DNA of 64,000 nt, from positions 3,410,001 to 3,474,000 of the forward strand of contig NZ_FNRX01000002.1 in the NCBI RefSeq assembly GCF_900105195.1. Reading direction: 5' to 3'. Positions 20,158 through 29,897 of this stretch are shown one piece after another. The notes beneath the pieces are model-generated. The model ran no database searches, had not been told where the DNA came from, and was given only the letters and a program-made list of their open reading frames with translations. Both the position numbers and the translations under genes were made by a program. This stretch comes from Rhodococcus pyridinivorans (GTDB lineage: Bacteria > Actinomycetota > Actinomycetes > Mycobacteriales > Mycobacteriaceae). Numbering within the stretch: the first letter of the stretch is position 1; each line of letters opens with the position of its first letter.

Positions 20158-20904
20158 TCAGCTCAGTTCCAGGCCGCCGATGGGTCTGCGGCGCACGTGC
20201 AGCCGGTAGCGGACGGTAAGCGTCGTGCCGGGTGTCTCCCGGATCGCCCGGGTCGCGACGCGGGGTGCGAACTCGATGCCGAGCACCCGCTCGAGGGTCG
20301 CGCGGTCCGGGAACTCCCACAGCGTGTCGATGCGGCGCAGATCGAATCCCTGCGCCTCGAAGAACGCCTCGACCGCGGCCGGGTCGTAGTGCGGGAGGTC
20401 GTCGCGCATCCAGTCGCCGTAGGGATGGGCGGTGGCGTCGAGGTCGACGACGGCGAGCGCCCCGCCGGGACGCAGCACCCGCATGGCCTCGAGGATTCCG
20501 GCGCCGCACCCGGGGCCGAAGAAGTAGGCGGTGCGGGCGTGGACGAGATCGACCGAGGCGTCAGGCAGCGGCATGTCCGCGGCGGAGCCTTCCGTCACGG
20601 TGACCGACGGAAGACCTTTCACGCGGGTGCGGGCCGCGGCGACCAGCGGCGGGTACGGCTCGATTCCGGTCACCGTGCGTGCGTCGGACGCGAACATCGG
20701 AAGGTGGAAACCCGAACCGCACCCGACGTCGACGACGTGGCGGCCGATCCAGTCCGCGGCCTCCCGCAGCGCCGCGTACACGGCGCCGCGGGGGTCCTGC
20801 GCGCGGTTCTCCTCCTCGTACACCTCGGGCCAGTGCCAGATGTTGGGGCTGGCGATCACACCACTTCCCGACTTCGGCGCACGAAGCTTCGACGGACGCA
20901 CCAT
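20158..20904 (-). CDS. class I SAM-dependent methyltransferase
   Basis: A 248-residue methyltransferase with motif I HVVDVGCGSGFHLP (about residues 55-68), an acidic residue after strand 2 (VTGIEPYP), EGSAADMPLPDASVDLVHARTAYFFG as motifs II and III, and VLRPGGALAVVDLD as post-motif. The IWHWPEVYEEENRAQDP opening resembles actinobacterial proteins of unassigned substrate. It follows cdsA by 7 bp on the same strand and so is probably in the pyrH-frr-cdsA operon. Confidence 0.82.
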   Translation of the reverse strand: MVRPSKLRAPKSGSGVIASPNIWHWPEVYEEENRAQDPRGAVYAALREAADWIGRHVVDVGCGSGFHLPMFASDARTVTGIEPYPPLVAAARTRVKGLPSVTVTEGSAADMPLPDASVDLVHARTAYFFGPGCGAGILEAMRVLRPGGALAVVDLDATAHPYGDWMRDDLPHYDPAAVEAFFEAQGFDLRRIDTLWEFPDRATLERVLGIEFAPRVATRAIRETPGTTLTVRYRLHVRRRPIGGLELS

Positions 20905-20911
20905 CGGCCGA

Positions 20912-21850
20912 CTACACGAAGGCCGTGAGGATCAGCCAGGTGACGAAGGCCGACGGCAGGATCGAGTCGAGCCGGTCCATGATGCCGCCGTGACCGGGCA
21001 GCAAGGTGCCCATGTCCTTGATACCGAGGTCGCGTTTGACCTGCGACTCGATCAGATCTCCGGCCGTCGCCGTGAACACGAGCACCGCACCGAGGATCAC
21101 ACCGACCCACCACGGGCCGTCGAGCAGAAGCATGACCGTGAGGACGCCGACGGCGACGCACGCCACGAGCGACCCGCCGAACCCCTCCCAGGACTTCTTC
21201 GGGCTGATCGCCGGCACCATCGGGTGCTTACCGAAGAGCACGCCCGCTGCGTAGCCACCGATGTCCGACGCCACGCACACGAGCATCAGGCAGAACACGC
21301 GCTGCGCGCCCTGATCCTCGAGGACCATGAGGGTCGCGAACGACGCCAGCAGCGGCAACCAGGCGGCGACGAAGACCGCGACAGCGGTATCGCGCAGGTA
21401 GTTGCGTGGCTGCGCGACGAGACCGTGGTCGAACAGGCGCCACAGCATCGTCACGACGACCGTGCCCGCGAACGCGCCGAGCACACCCGTTGTGCCGTAC
21501 GGCCACCCGAGCCAGATCATCGCCTGACCACCGGCCAGCAGCGGCAGTCTGGGGACGAGCACGTCGGCTTCACGCAGACGCTTGGTGACCTCCCAGGTCG
21601 CGATGCCGATGGCGATCGCGACGACGGCGAGCCACGCCTTCGGGGCGAACAGCAGGATCCCGATGACGAGCGCACCCAGACCCCCGCCGACCGCGAAGGC
21701 GGCCGGCAGGTCGCGTCCCGCCCGTGAGGGTTTCTTCACCGGCTCCGACGCAGGGTCGGGGGCCGGTGCCGGGTCTGCAGGGGTGGCACCGGAGTCGGCT
21801 CCGGCACCGAGTGGAAGCTGCGGGTCGGAGGACCCGTCGGCTCGACCCAC
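20912..21850 (-). CDS. cdsA: phosphatidate cytidylyltransferase (CDP-diacylglycerol synthase)
   Basis: Integral membrane enzyme that forms CDP-diacylglycerol for phosphatidylinositol, phosphatidylglycerol and cardiolipin synthesis. A Pro/Ala-rich cytosolic tail of about 45 residues precedes eight or so helices. The family signature appears at the C-terminus as DLIESQVKRDLGIKDMGTLLPGHGGIMDRLDS, with a preceding SPKKSWEGFGGS. It starts 2 bp after the frr stop, consistent with translational coupling. Confidence 0.93.
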   Translation of the reverse strand: MGRADGSSDPQLPLGAGADSGATPADPAPAPDPASEPVKKPSRAGRDLPAAFAVGGGLGALVIGILLFAPKAWLAVVAIAIGIATWEVTKRLREADVLVPRLPLLAGGQAMIWLGWPYGTTGVLGAFAGTVVVTMLWRLFDHGLVAQPRNYLRDTAVAVFVAAWLPLLASFATLMVLEDQGAQRVFCLMLVCVASDIGGYAAGVLFGKHPMVPAISPKKSWEGFGGSLVACVAVGVLTVMLLLDGPWWVGVILGAVLVFTATAGDLIESQVKRDLGIKDMGTLLPGHGGIMDRLDSILPSAFVTWLILTAFV

Positions 21851-21852
21851 TG

Positions 21853-22410
21853 TCAGACCTCCATCAGTTCGGCTTCCTTGTGCTTGATCAACTCGTCGAT
21901 CTGACCGACGTACTTGGCGGTCGTCTTGTCGAGTTCCTTCTCGGCGCGGTTCACATCGTCCTCGCCGGCCTCGCCGTCCTTCTGGATGCGGCCGAGTTCC
22001 TCCATCGCCTTGCGGCGGACGTTGCGCACGGCGACCTTGGCGTCCTCGCCCTTGGCCTTTGCCTGCTTGACGAGTTCGCGGCGACGCTCCTCGGTGAGCT
22101 GCGGGACCGAGATGCGGATGATGTTGCCGTCGTTGGTGGGATTGACACCGAGATCGGAGTTGCGGATCGCGGTCTCGATCGCGTTCAGCTGCGAGGCCTC
22201 GTACGGCTTGACGATGACCATGCGCGCCTCGGGAACATTGATGCTGGCGATCTGCGTGATCGGCGTGGGAGCCCCGTAGTAGTCGACGACGATGCGGTTG
22301 AACATGCCCGGGTTCGCGCGACCGGTCCGGATGCCACCCAGATCGTCCCGGGCCACCGTGACGGCCTTCTCCATCTTCTCTTCTGCTTCGAAGAGGGCTT
22401 CATCGATCAC
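21853..22410 (-). CDS. frr: ribosome recycling factor
   Basis: A 185-residue two-domain factor that splits post-termination ribosomes with EF-G. The three-helix bundle starts at [15 protein letters not shown], the conserved IRTGRANP lies near residue 30, and the beta domain has YYGAPTPI and [18 protein letters not shown] 22410 is chosen, preceded by GGAGGAACTGCC. The open frame extends 20 codons further upstream without support. It lies between pyrH (28 bp upstream) and cdsA (2 bp downstream). Confidence 0.96.
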   Translation of the reverse strand: MIDEALFEAEEKMEKAVTVARDDLGGIRTGRANPGMFNRIVVDYYGAPTPITQIASINVPEARMVIVKPYEASQLNAIETAIRNSDLGVNPTNDGNIIRISVPQLTEERRRELVKQAKAKGEDAKVAVRNVRRKAMEELGRIQKDGEAGEDDVNRAEKELDKTTAKYVGQIDELIKHKEAELMEV

Positions 22411-22438
22411 GGCAGTTCCTCCATGTTCCGTTGTCCGT

Positions 22439-23167
22439 TCATGACCGTACGAGTGTTCCGATCTTCTCACCGGCGATGGCTCGGGCGATATTGCCCTTGG
22501 TCAGCAGATTGAAGACCATGATCGGCATGGCGTTGTCCATGCACAGGCTGAAGGCGGTCGCGTCGGCGACCTTGAGGCCCTGTTCGATGACCTCGCGATG
22601 GGTGATCTCCTCGAACAGCACCGCATCCGGGTTCGTGCGGGGATCGTCGGAATAGACACCGTCCACGGCCTTCGCCATGAGGACGACCTCGGCGCCGATC
22701 TCGAGTGCGCGCTGCGCGGCGGTGGTGTCGGTGGAGAAGTACGGCATGCCCATGCCGGCACCGAAGATGACCACACGCCCCTTCTCGAGGTGGCGGCGCG
22801 CACGCAGCGGCAGGTAGGGCTCGGCGACCTGCCCCATCGTGATGGCGGTCTGGACGCGGGTGTCGATGCCTTCCTTCTCCAGGAAGTCCTGCAGCGCAAG
22901 GGAGTTCATGACCGTGCCGAGCATGCCCATGTAGTCGGATCGCGCGCGTTCGAGACCGCGCTGCTGGAGTTCGGCGCCGCGGAAGAAGTTGCCGCCACCG
23001 ATCACGACCGCGACCTCGGCGCCACCGCGCACGACCTCCGCGATCTGCTGGGCCACCGTCGTCACCACGTCCGGGTCGAGTCCGACCTTGCCGCCGCCGA
23101 ACATCTCGCCGCCGAGCTTGAGCAGTACCCGGCGGAATCCGGGCCGATCGTGGGCGTGGTCGGACAT
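22439..23167 (-). CDS. pyrH: UMP kinase
   Basis: Bacterial-type uridylate kinase of the amino-acid-kinase fold, forming UDP from UMP; usually hexameric and GTP-activated. Motifs seen are [13 protein letters not shown] (phosphate loop), [12 protein letters not shown] (about residues 58-69), and the C-terminal [23 protein letters not shown] 23167 gives 242 residues and has AGGAGAG just upstream. It heads the pyrH-frr-cdsA group, downstream of tsf. Confidence 0.95.
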   Translation of the reverse strand: MSDHAHDRPGFRRVLLKLGGEMFGGGKVGLDPDVVTTVAQQIAEVVRGGAEVAVVIGGGNFFRGAELQQRGLERARSDYMGMLGTVMNSLALQDFLEKEGIDTRVQTAITMGQVAEPYLPLRARRHLEKGRVVIFGAGMGMPYFSTDTTAAQRALEIGAEVVLMAKAVDGVYSDDPRTNPDAVLFEEITHREVIEQGLKVADATAFSLCMDNAMPIMVFNLLTKGNIARAIAGEKIGTLVRS

Positions 23168-23319
23168 GACTCTCCTCTGGTTGCGCATGAATCGGCCCTT
23201 ATCATCCTGCCTCATCCGCTCGCGGGAACCGAGATCGGGCGGATAGACACGCCACACCTGTCACCGCGCAGCACGCGCGGGCGCCTCCGGGCCCCGAGGC
23301 GGCGTGGCCCGACACACCT

Positions 23320-23351
23320 CGACCCCGCCGGTAGCAGCACCGACGGGGTCG
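23320..23351 (-). terminator. hairpin terminator after tsf
   Basis: CGACCCCG (23320-23327) pairs with CGGGGTCG (23344-23351), with a further CGGT/ACCG inner stem after one mismatch. It lies 14 bp beyond the tsf stop and separates tsf from pyrH. Confidence 0.7.
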
Positions 23352-23364
23352 TGGAGTGGAAGAA

Positions 23365-24189
23365 CTAGCTGGCGCCGACCTCGAAACGCACGAAGCGGAC
23401 GACGTTCGCGCCGGCCTCGTCGAGGATCGCCTTGACGGTCTTCTTCGAGTCCGTCACGGACGCCTGCTCGAGCAGGACGACATCCTTGAAGTAGCCGTTG
23501 ACGCGGCCTTCGACGATCTTCGGCAGAGCCTGCTCCGGCTTGCCCTCGGCCTTGGCGGTCTCCTCGGCGATACGACGCTCGTTGGCGACGATGTCCTCGG
23601 GAACCTCGTCACGGGTGACGTACTTGGCCTTCAGAGCGGCGATCTGCATGGCGGCAGCGCGAGCGGCCTCTGCAGCAGCGTCGCCCTCACCGGTGTACTC
23701 GACGAGCACGCCGACGGACGGCGGCAGGTCGGAAGCACGCTTGTGCAGGTAGACGGCGGTCTGACCGTCGAAAGCGGCAACGCGACGCAGCTCGAGCTTC
23801 TCGCCGATCTTCGCGGACAGCTCCTGGACGAGGGCGTCGACGGTCTTGCCGTCGGCCTCGACGGCCTTGAGCGCCTCGACGTCGTTCGCGCGGGCCTGTG
23901 CGGCAGCGGTGACGACCTTGTCGGCGAGAGCCTGGAACTCGTCGTTCTTGGCGACGAAGTCGGTCTCGGAGTTCAGCTCGACGAGAACGCCGTCCTTGGC
24001 GACGACGAGGCCTTCGGCGGTGGAGCGCTCGGCGCGCTTGCCCACGTCCTTGGCACCCTTGATGCGCAGCTGCTCGACGGCCTTGTCGAAGTCGCCGTCG
24101 TTGTCGGCGAGAGCGTTCTTGCAGTCCAGCATTCCGGAGCCGGTGAGCTCACGGAGACGCTTGACGTCGGCGGCGGTGTAGTTCGCCAT
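23365..24189 (-). CDS. tsf: elongation factor Ts
   Basis: Guanine nucleotide exchange factor for EF-Tu. The N-terminal UBA-like domain ([21 protein letters not shown]) is followed by the core signature [15 protein letters not shown] and a second dimerisation module. The 274 residues match actinobacterial EF-Ts. ATG 24189 is chosen because AGGAGG lies 9 bases upstream. It follows rpsB on the same strand, the universal pairing. Confidence 0.97.
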   Translation of the reverse strand: MANYTAADVKRLRELTGSGMLDCKNALADNDGDFDKAVEQLRIKGAKDVGKRAERSTAEGLVVAKDGVLVELNSETDFVAKNDEFQALADKVVTAAAQARANDVEALKAVEADGKTVDALVQELSAKIGEKLELRRVAAFDGQTAVYLHKRASDLPPSVGVLVEYTGEGDAAAEAARAAAMQIAALKAKYVTRDEVPEDIVANERRIAEETAKAEGKPEQALPKIVEGRVNGYFKDVVLLEQASVTDSKKTVKAILDEAGANVVRFVRFEVGAS

Positions 24190-24270
24190 GGAAGCGAGCC
24201 TCCTGTGTCTGTGGTGGAAAAGTCTCTGGGGGCGGCCCTGTCGCGCGGATGAGCTCGGGCCGCGATGCGA

Positions 24271-24310
24271 CGGCCCCGACCAGGATCTCTCGATCGGAAG
24301 GTCGGGGCCG
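24271..24310 (-). terminator. hairpin between rpsB and tsf
   Basis: An 11-bp perfect stem (24271-24281 with 24300-24310) with an 18-base loop lies just after the rpsB stop. It may attenuate rather than fully stop transcription into tsf, since the two are normally co-transcribed. Confidence 0.6.
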
Positions 24311-24319
24311 GGCAACGAA

Positions 24320-25162
24320 TCAGGCCTCGGGGGCCGCGTCTGCTGCGGGGGCTACGTCCGCTGCGGGCGCCTCGGCGTCGGCGGCGGGGGTGGCCTGCGC
24401 GAGCAGCTCCTGCTCCCACTCGGCGAGAGGCTCGGCACCGGCCTCGGGCTTGGCCTCCGCGTCGCTGCTCTTGCCGGCGCGGGCCTGCAGGCCCTCGGCG
24501 ACGGCGGAAGCGACGACCTTGGTCAGCAACGCCGCGGAACGGATCGCGTCGTCGTTGCCCGGGATCGGGTAGTCGACGAGGTCCGGATCACAGTTGGTGT
24601 CGAGGATGGCGATGACCGGGATGTTCAGCTTGCGGGCCTCACCGACGGCGATGTGCTCCTTGTTGGTGTCGACGACCCAGATCGCCGACGGAACCTTCGC
24701 CATGTCGCGGATGCCGCCGAGGGTGCGCTCCAGCTTGTTCTTCTCACGCGTGAGCATGAGGATTTCCTTCTTGGTGCGTCCCTCGAAGCCGCCGGTCTGC
24801 TCCATCGACTCGAGCTCCTTCAGGCGCTGCAGGCGCTTGTGAACGGTCGAGAAGTTGGTGAGCATGCCGCCGAGCCAGCGCTGGTTCACGTAGGGCATGC
24901 CCACGCGGGTGGCCTCTTCGGCGATGGATTCCTGAGCCTGCTTCTTGGTGCCGACGAACAGCACGGTTCCACCGTGAGCGACGGTCTCCTTGACGAACTC
25001 GTACGCCTTGTCGATGTACGTCAGGGTCTGCTGCAGGTCGATGATGTAGATGCCGTTGCGGTCGGTGAAGATGAACCGCTTCATCTTCGGGTTCCAGCGA
25101 CGGGTCTGGTGTCCGAAGTGGGCGCCGCTGTCGAGCAGCTGCCGCATAGTCACAACAGGCAT
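24320..25162 (-). CDS. rpsB: 30S ribosomal protein S2
   Basis: 280-residue S2. It begins [27 protein letters not shown], a universal S2 N-terminus, and contains [13 protein letters not shown] and [32 protein letters not shown]. The C-terminal 60 residues form an Ala/Glu/Asp-rich low-complexity tail typical of high-GC actinobacteria. ATG 25162 is set by homology; the longer frame upstream is spurious. It is divergent from the M23 peptidase gene, as in the Rv2890c/Rv2891 locus. Confidence 0.97.
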   Translation of the reverse strand: MPVVTMRQLLDSGAHFGHQTRRWNPKMKRFIFTDRNGIYIIDLQQTLTYIDKAYEFVKETVAHGGTVLFVGTKKQAQESIAEEATRVGMPYVNQRWLGGMLTNFSTVHKRLQRLKELESMEQTGGFEGRTKKEILMLTREKNKLERTLGGIRDMAKVPSAIWVVDTNKEHIAVGEARKLNIPVIAILDTNCDPDLVDYPIPGNDDAIRSAALLTKVVASAVAEGLQARAGKSSDAEAKPEAGAEPLAEWEQELLAQATPAADAEAPAADVAPAADAAPEA

Positions 25163-25469
25163 GCCTGTTTCTCTCTTTCGTGTCGGTTTCCGCGGTGGAT
25201 CTTCCGATCCCCGCCCTGGCGCCCACATGCCCGTCGAACCCTTGCGGGACCGGCCGACGGCCATTTCCGATGCGGCCCGGAGAAACGGGTCGGCATCGAT
25301 GCGCGGACGCGCGAAGTCGATCTGCGTATACAGACCGCCCGACAAGTGTACGCGGAGCAGGCGCGGATCCCTAACCGGGAGTCACCGGACCTGTGGACGG
25401 ATCCGGAGCTGTCCACAGATCGCGTCGCCCCCTGGTGCGCAGCGACTCCGATTCACGAGGCTGGCGGGC

Positions 25470-25973
25470 ATGCTCCTCACCGCTCCCCTCCGGTCGCTCG
25501 CCGTCGTGATCGCCGTGGTCGTCGTGCTCACCGCTGCGCCGGGACCCGGATCGGCCGACGCCGGACGGTTCGTGTGGCCGCTCGATCCCCGGCCGGTCGT
25601 GAGCCGGCAGTTCGACCCGCCCGAGCAGAACTGGCTCCCCGGTCACCGCGGTGTCGACCTCGACGCACACGTGGGGCAGACCGTCGTGGCCGCCGGTGAC
25701 GGCGTCGTCGCGTTCGCCGGTGTCGTGGCCGGGAAGCCTGTGGTCTCCGTCGATCACGAGGGCGGGCTGCGCACCACCTACGAGCCGGTGGAGGCGGCGG
25801 TCGCCGCGGGTCGCCGGGTGACGAGGGGCGATCCCATCGGCACCGTCGTCGCCGGTCACGATAGCTGCGCCTCCCCCGCATGCCTGCACTGGGGACTCCG
25901 ACGCGGCCGCGACGACTATCTCGACCCGCTGCCCCTCGTCGAGCGCCCGGTGATCCGCCTGCTGCCGGTATGA
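25470..25973 (+). CDS. secreted M23-family peptidase-like protein (Rv2891-like)
   Basis: A 167-residue exported protein with a signal peptide (MLLTAPLRSLAVVIAVVVVL, cleavage near GSADA) and a LytM/M23 domain. HRGVDLD holds a zinc His and Asp, GDGVVAFAGVVAGKPVVSVDH is typical strand spacing, and CLHWGLRRG holds the late His motif. It may be a peptidoglycan endopeptidase or a non-catalytic activator; the HxH pair is reduced to LHWG, so activity is not certain. The position divergent from rpsB matches M. tuberculosis. Confidence 0.85.
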   Translation: MLLTAPLRSLAVVIAVVVVLTAAPGPGSADAGRFVWPLDPRPVVSRQFDPPEQNWLPGHRGVDLDAHVGQTVVAAGDGVVAFAGVVAGKPVVSVDHEGGLRTTYEPVEAAVAAGRRVTRGDPIGTVVAGHDSCASPACLHWGLRRGRDDYLDPLPLVERPVIRLLPV

Positions 25974-26010
25974 GACGTCCCGGGGCCCGTGCGCCCCGCC
26001 TGGCGCACTG

Positions 26011-26096
26011 CGTGTCGACCCGACTAGCGCCCCGCGTGTCGACCCGACTAGCGCCCCGCGTGTCGACCCGACTAGCGCCCCGCGTGTCGACCCGAC
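26011..26096. repeat. 24-bp tandem repeat spanning the stop of the ParA-like gene
   Basis: Three exact 24-bp units (26011-26034, 26035-26058, 26059-26082) and a fourth partial copy to 26096. The unit length keeps frame with the minus-strand gene ending at 26072, whose TAG lies inside the repeat. The array therefore repeats the end of that gene, stop included. It may also serve as the 3' boundary for the convergent M23 gene. Confidence 0.9.
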
Positions 26097-27604
26097 AGTG
26101 CAGGGAAGTCGTCGGCGACCATCGCGGCGAGTTCGACGAACGCCGTGCGTGTCGCGGGGCGGAGGCGTTCGAGATCGATCTCGGCTCCCTCGGCGAGATG
26201 CTCGTCGAAGGGCAGCACCTTCACCGCCCGGCACCGCGCGAGGAAATGCGCGGTCAGCGCGTCCATGTCGATGCTCGCCGCACCCGGGCGCGGCGAGCTG
26301 ATCACCACGACCGTGCGTTCGACCAGGTCGGAGTAGCCGTGCGCCTGCAGCCAGTCGAGGGTCGCCGCCGCACTGCGGGCCGCGTCGACCGCAGGTGAGG
26401 CGACGAGGACGAGGGTGTTCGCCAGGTCCAGCACGCCCCGCATAACCGATTGCATGATCCCGGTCCCGCAGTCGGTGAGGATCACGTTGTAGTAGACCTG
26501 CAGAATGCCGACGACGCGGCGGTAGTCCTCCTCGCTGAACGCTTGGGAGGCAGCGGGATCGCGTTCGCTCGCGAGCACTTCGAGCCGGCTCGGCGCCTGG
26601 GAGGTGTGGGCACGCACGTCCGAGTACCGGCGGATGTTCGACGCGTTCGCGAGCAGGTCCCGCACCGTCGAGGTGGTCTGCTGCGGAATTCTCTGCCCGA
26701 GGGTGCCGAAGTCCGGATTCGCGTCGACGGCGATGACGCAGTCGCCGCGCAGCGACGCGAACGTCGACCCGAGCCCGACGGTCGTGGTGGTCTTTCCCAC
26801 CCCGCCCTTCAGCGACAGCACCGCGATCCGGTAGTCGCCCGGGATCGGCTGGCGGATCCGGGCGACGAGCTCCTCGCGGCGCTCACTGCCTCCTCCGTCG
26901 AGCCTGCCGCCGGTCAGCCGGTCGACCCGCTCCCGCCACCGCCGCGTGGAACGTCGTGACCTGCGGACGAGCACTCCCGACGCGAGGTCGACATTCGACG
27001 GCTGATGGTCGAACCGCTGGGCCTCGTGTTGCAGGTCGTCGACCGGAGCGTCCGTTCGCGCCGGTAGCGGGCCCGAGACCTCGGGTTCGACCGGTCCAAG
27101 AGCGACCTCCGTAGTTTCCGGGCCCGACACCTCAGGTGCAGGTGCAGGTGCAGGTGCAGGTGCAGGTGCCACAGTGTCGGGCTGCGTCTCCATGGCTTCG
27201 GGTGCCGCTTCCGAGAAGACGGGCTCAGGCTCGGGTTCGGTCACGGCTTCCGGAACCACCGCATCGGTCGCTGCCGAGACCGCCGCCTCGGGCTCCGACG
27301 ATGGGAGCACCGGATTCTCGGGTCGCGCCGGTTTGTGCGCGACGAGCGGTTCGGACGCCTCCGGCTCCGGGTCGTCTGCGCTGATCCGGGGCCGCAACGC
27401 CATGCCGAGAGGCACGGAGGCCGTCATCTCGATCGGAGCGGAGGCAGTGGGCGGAATCGCACCGTCGCCAGGCGAAGTGGAGGAGCCGAGCGTCTCGGCG
27501 ACTCTGGCCGCGCGGCGGAGGCCGCGGCGCGCGTGGTCGGTTCCGGATTCCGGTGGGTCCTGCAGCCAGGCGGGCACGGCAGGACCCGGTTCGTTGCGTC
27601 TCAT
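26072..27604 (-). CDS. ParA/MinD-like ATPase with long Pro/Ala/Glu-rich N-terminus
   Basis: A 510-residue protein. The first 235 residues are disordered and acidic, including a 12-residue Ala-Pro run coded by a hexamer repeat. After a basic stretch (RRSRRSTRRWRERVDRL) comes a deviant Walker A, LSLKGGVGKTTTTVGLG, then AVDANPDFGTLGQRIP and TDCGTGIMQSV (switch regions), as in ESX-associated EccA/EspI-like and septum-type MinD ATPases of mycobacteria. It may act in protein localisation or type VII secretion, but no ESX genes are here. ATG 27604 follows GGGGGAACAG. It is absent from this spot in M. tuberculosis. Confidence 0.75.
   Translation of the reverse strand: MRRNEPGPAVPAWLQDPPESGTDHARRGLRRAARVAETLGSSTSPGDGAIPPTASAPIEMTASVPLGMALRPRISADDPEPEASEPLVAHKPARPENPVLPSSEPEAAVSAATDAVVPEAVTEPEPEPVFSEAAPEAMETQPDTVAPAPAPAPAPAPEVSGPETTEVALGPVEPEVSGPLPARTDAPVDDLQHEAQRFDHQPSNVDLASGVLVRRSRRSTRRWRERVDRLTGGRLDGGGSERREELVARIRQPIPGDYRIAVLSLKGGVGKTTTTVGLGSTFASLRGDCVIAVDANPDFGTLGQRIPQQTTSTVRDLLANASNIRRYSDVRAHTSQAPSRLEVLASERDPAASQAFSEEDYRRVVGILQVYYNVILTDCGTGIMQSVMRGVLDLANTLVLVASPAVDAARSAAATLDWLQAHGYSDLVERTVVVISSPRPGAASIDMDALTAHFLARCRAVKVLPFDEHLAEGAEIDLERLRPATRTAFVELAAMVADDFPALSGRHAGR
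27133..27168. repeat. hexanucleotide microsatellite inside the ParA-like gene
   Basis: Six exact copies of CAGGTG on the plus strand. On the coding strand they encode alternating Ala-Pro. Such a run can gain or lose whole codons by slippage without frameshift. Confidence 0.9.
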
Positions 27605-27670
27605 CTGTTCCCCCGATTCGATGGTGCCGGCGCACGCTATCAAACCGGGACGGCTTCTCGGGCAGGCCGA

Positions 27671-28588
27671 TCAGGCGCGGGGATGAGCCTGATCGTGCGC
27701 GGCGCGCAGACGCGCCACCGACACGTGGGTGTAGAGCTGCGTGGTGGCCAGACTCGAATGGCCCAGCACCTCCTGGACCACGCGCAGGTCCGCTCCCCCT
27801 TCGAGCAGGTGCGTCGCAGCACTGTGCCGCAGGCCGTGCGGTGCGAGGTCGGGTGCGCCCGGCACCGACGAGACGGCGTCGTGCACCACAGACCGGACCT
27901 GCCGCTGATCGATCCGGCCACCACGCTTGCCCAGCAGCAGCGCCGCACCCGACGACGGTCGTGCGAGATGCGGGCGTCCGTGACGCAGCCACGCGTCGAG
28001 CGCCTCTGCCGCGGGACCTCCGTAGGGAACGATCCGTTCCTTGTCGCCCTTGCCGAGAACCCGGACGACCCGCCGCTCGGCGTCGACGTCGTCGATGTCG
28101 ACCGCGCACAGCTCACCGACCCGGATTCCGGTGGCATAGAGCAGCTCGACGATCACCCGGTCACGCAGTGCGACGGGATCGAGTTCACGCGCACCGGATT
28201 TCGCGGCCTCCATGATCTCCAGTGCCTGGTCGTCGCGGAGCACGGCGGGCAGGGAGCGGTGCGGACGTGGCGAGACCAGACGCGTCGCCGGATCGGCGTC
28301 GAGTCGGCGGGTGCGTACGAGCCATGCCGTGAAGACGCGTGCCGACGAGGTGCGCCGCGCGAGCGTGGTGCGGGCCGCTCCCGCCGCCACCATCCCGGCG
28401 AGCCAGGATCGCAGCAGATCGAGGTCGAGGTCGGTGATGCGCGCATCGGGATTCCGGTCGGCGAGGTGCTGCAACAGCGAACGGATGTCGGCGCGATAGG
28501 CGCGGATCGTGTGTTCCGAGCGGTTGCCTTCGAGGCGGAGGTGGTCGACGAAGTCCCCGAGGTGCACGTCCAGCGTCGCGGGGAGCAT
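27671..28588 (-). CDS. xerC: tyrosine recombinase XerC
   Basis: A 305-residue site-specific recombinase that resolves chromosome dimers at dif with XerD. The N-terminal SAM-like core-binding domain (residues 1-95) precedes the catalytic domain, where Arg (TGIRVGEL), Lys in the beta-hairpin (GKGDKER), [15 protein letters not shown] (His-x-x-Arg), the [14 protein letters not shown]is and Tyr nucleophile are all present. ATG 28588 has AAGGA 8 bases upstream. It corresponds to Rv2894c by position. Confidence 0.95.
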   Translation of the reverse strand: MLPATLDVHLGDFVDHLRLEGNRSEHTIRAYRADIRSLLQHLADRNPDARITDLDLDLLRSWLAGMVAAGAARTTLARRTSSARVFTAWLVRTRRLDADPATRLVSPRPHRSLPAVLRDDQALEIMEAAKSGARELDPVALRDRVIVELLYATGIRVGELCAVDIDDVDAERRVVRVLGKGDKERIVPYGGPAAEALDAWLRHGRPHLARPSSGAALLLGKRGGRIDQRQVRSVVHDAVSSVPGAPDLAPHGLRHSAATHLLEGGADLRVVQEVLGHSSLATTQLYTHVSVARLRAAHDQAHPRA

Positions 28589-28670
28589 GTCGGATTCCTT
28601 GCCTCGCATGGGTCTACCGTGCGGCACGACCGCCTCGGGTGCAACGGCCCGCGCCGACTAAGGTGCTTTC

Positions 28671-29882
28671 GTGAACAAAACGATCCCGGTACCGATGTTG
28701 TGCGCCCTGGCGTTGCTGTCGGCGATCGCGCCGCTCGCCACGGACATGTACCTCCCGGGACTTCCCGTCATGGCGGAGAGCCTGGGCAGTTCGACCGTCG
28801 GCGTCCAGCTCACACTCACGACGTTCATGGCGGGTCTCGGACTCGGCCAGCTGCTCGTGGGTCCCCTGTCGGACGGCTGGGGCCGTCGACGGCTGATCCT
28901 CGCCGGCACGATCGTCCTGGCGGTGAGCAGCGCGATCTGCGCGATGGCACCCACCGTCGAGATCCTGATCGCTGCGCGTCTGGTCCAGGGCTTCAGCGGC
29001 GGCACCGGCATTGTCCTCGCCCGGGCGGTCATCGCCGACCGGGCGCGAGGCAATCAGGCCGCCAAGCTGTTCAGCCTGATGATGATCATCGGTGGCATCG
29101 CGCCCGTCGCCGCTCCTCTGCTCGGTGGTGTGCTGCTTGGACCGATCGGATGGCGCGGCATCTTCTGGGTGCTCACGGGCCTGGCCGTCCTGATGGCCGT
29201 CGGCGCCTTCGCGTTCGTCCCGGAGACCCTGCCGCCGGAGGAGCGGCACGGCGGCGGTCTGAAGACGATGGCCGGCAACTTCGGGTACGTCCTCCGGCAG
29301 CGACGCTTCGTCGGTTACGCCGCCGCGATGGCCCTGGGCTTCGGCGCCATGTTCTCGTACATCTCGGCCTCGCCGTTCGTCACCCAGAACATCCTCGGTC
29401 TGAGCCCCGGCCAGTTCTCGATGGTGTTCGCCGTGAACTCGGCCGGTCTCGTGCTGGCCAATGCCGTCAACACCCGCCTCATCGGCCGGTTCGAGGTGCG
29501 GACACTGCTGCTCTTCGGTGTGACCACCATGTTCACGGCGGGCGCCCTGCTGTTGCTGACGATGGTCGTCGTCGGCTACGTCGCGGCGCTGATCCTGCCG
29601 CTGCTGTTCGTCGCGATCAGCATGATGGGCCTGACGCTGGGCAACGCCACCGCGCTGGCCCAGTCGCAGGTCCCGAAGGCGGCCGGTACGGGCTCCGCCG
29701 TGATCGGCGCCTCCCAGTTCGGTCTCGCCGCCGTGGTCTCCCCCCTCGTCGGGCTCGGCGGCGAAGGCACAGGTATCCCGATGGCCGTCGCCATCGTCGT
29801 GTGCTCGGGACTCGCGCTCACCTCCGCTGCGGTGCTGGCGCGTGACTCGGCCGCGGTGCCGGCGCGCGAGTCCTCGAGCTGA
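28671..29882 (+). CDS. MFS drug exporter, Bcr/CflA type
   Basis: A 403-residue major facilitator with about twelve helices. The opening LLSAIAPLATDMYLPGLPVM is the Bcr/CflA signature in helix 1 (Asp-Met-Tyr-Leu-Pro). GPLSDGWGRRRLIL is the conserved loop 2-3 motif, and LVQGFSGGTGIVLARAVIADR is the helix 4-5 region. Relatives export bicyclomycin, chloramphenicol or sulfonamides by proton antiport; the substrate here is not known. It is divergent from xerC across 82 bp and convergent with the siderophore-interacting protein. Confidence 0.88.
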   Translation: MNKTIPVPMLCALALLSAIAPLATDMYLPGLPVMAESLGSSTVGVQLTLTTFMAGLGLGQLLVGPLSDGWGRRRLILAGTIVLAVSSAICAMAPTVEILIAARLVQGFSGGTGIVLARAVIADRARGNQAAKLFSLMMIIGGIAPVAAPLLGGVLLGPIGWRGIFWVLTGLAVLMAVGAFAFVPETLPPEERHGGGLKTMAGNFGYVLRQRRFVGYAAAMALGFGAMFSYISASPFVTQNILGLSPGQFSMVFAVNSAGLVLANAVNTRLIGRFEVRTLLLFGVTTMFTAGALLLLTMVVVGYVAALILPLLFVAISMMGLTLGNATALAQSQVPKAAGTGSAVIGASQFGLAAVVSPLVGLGGEGTGIPMAVAIVVCSGLALTSAAVLARDSAAVPARESSS

Positions 29883-29897
29883 CGCGAACCGCCGCCG

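Noticed and set aside
27335..29845. Plus-strand open frame of 836 codons over the ParA-like, xerC and MFS genes
   Set aside because: It crosses genes on both strands and has no family features.
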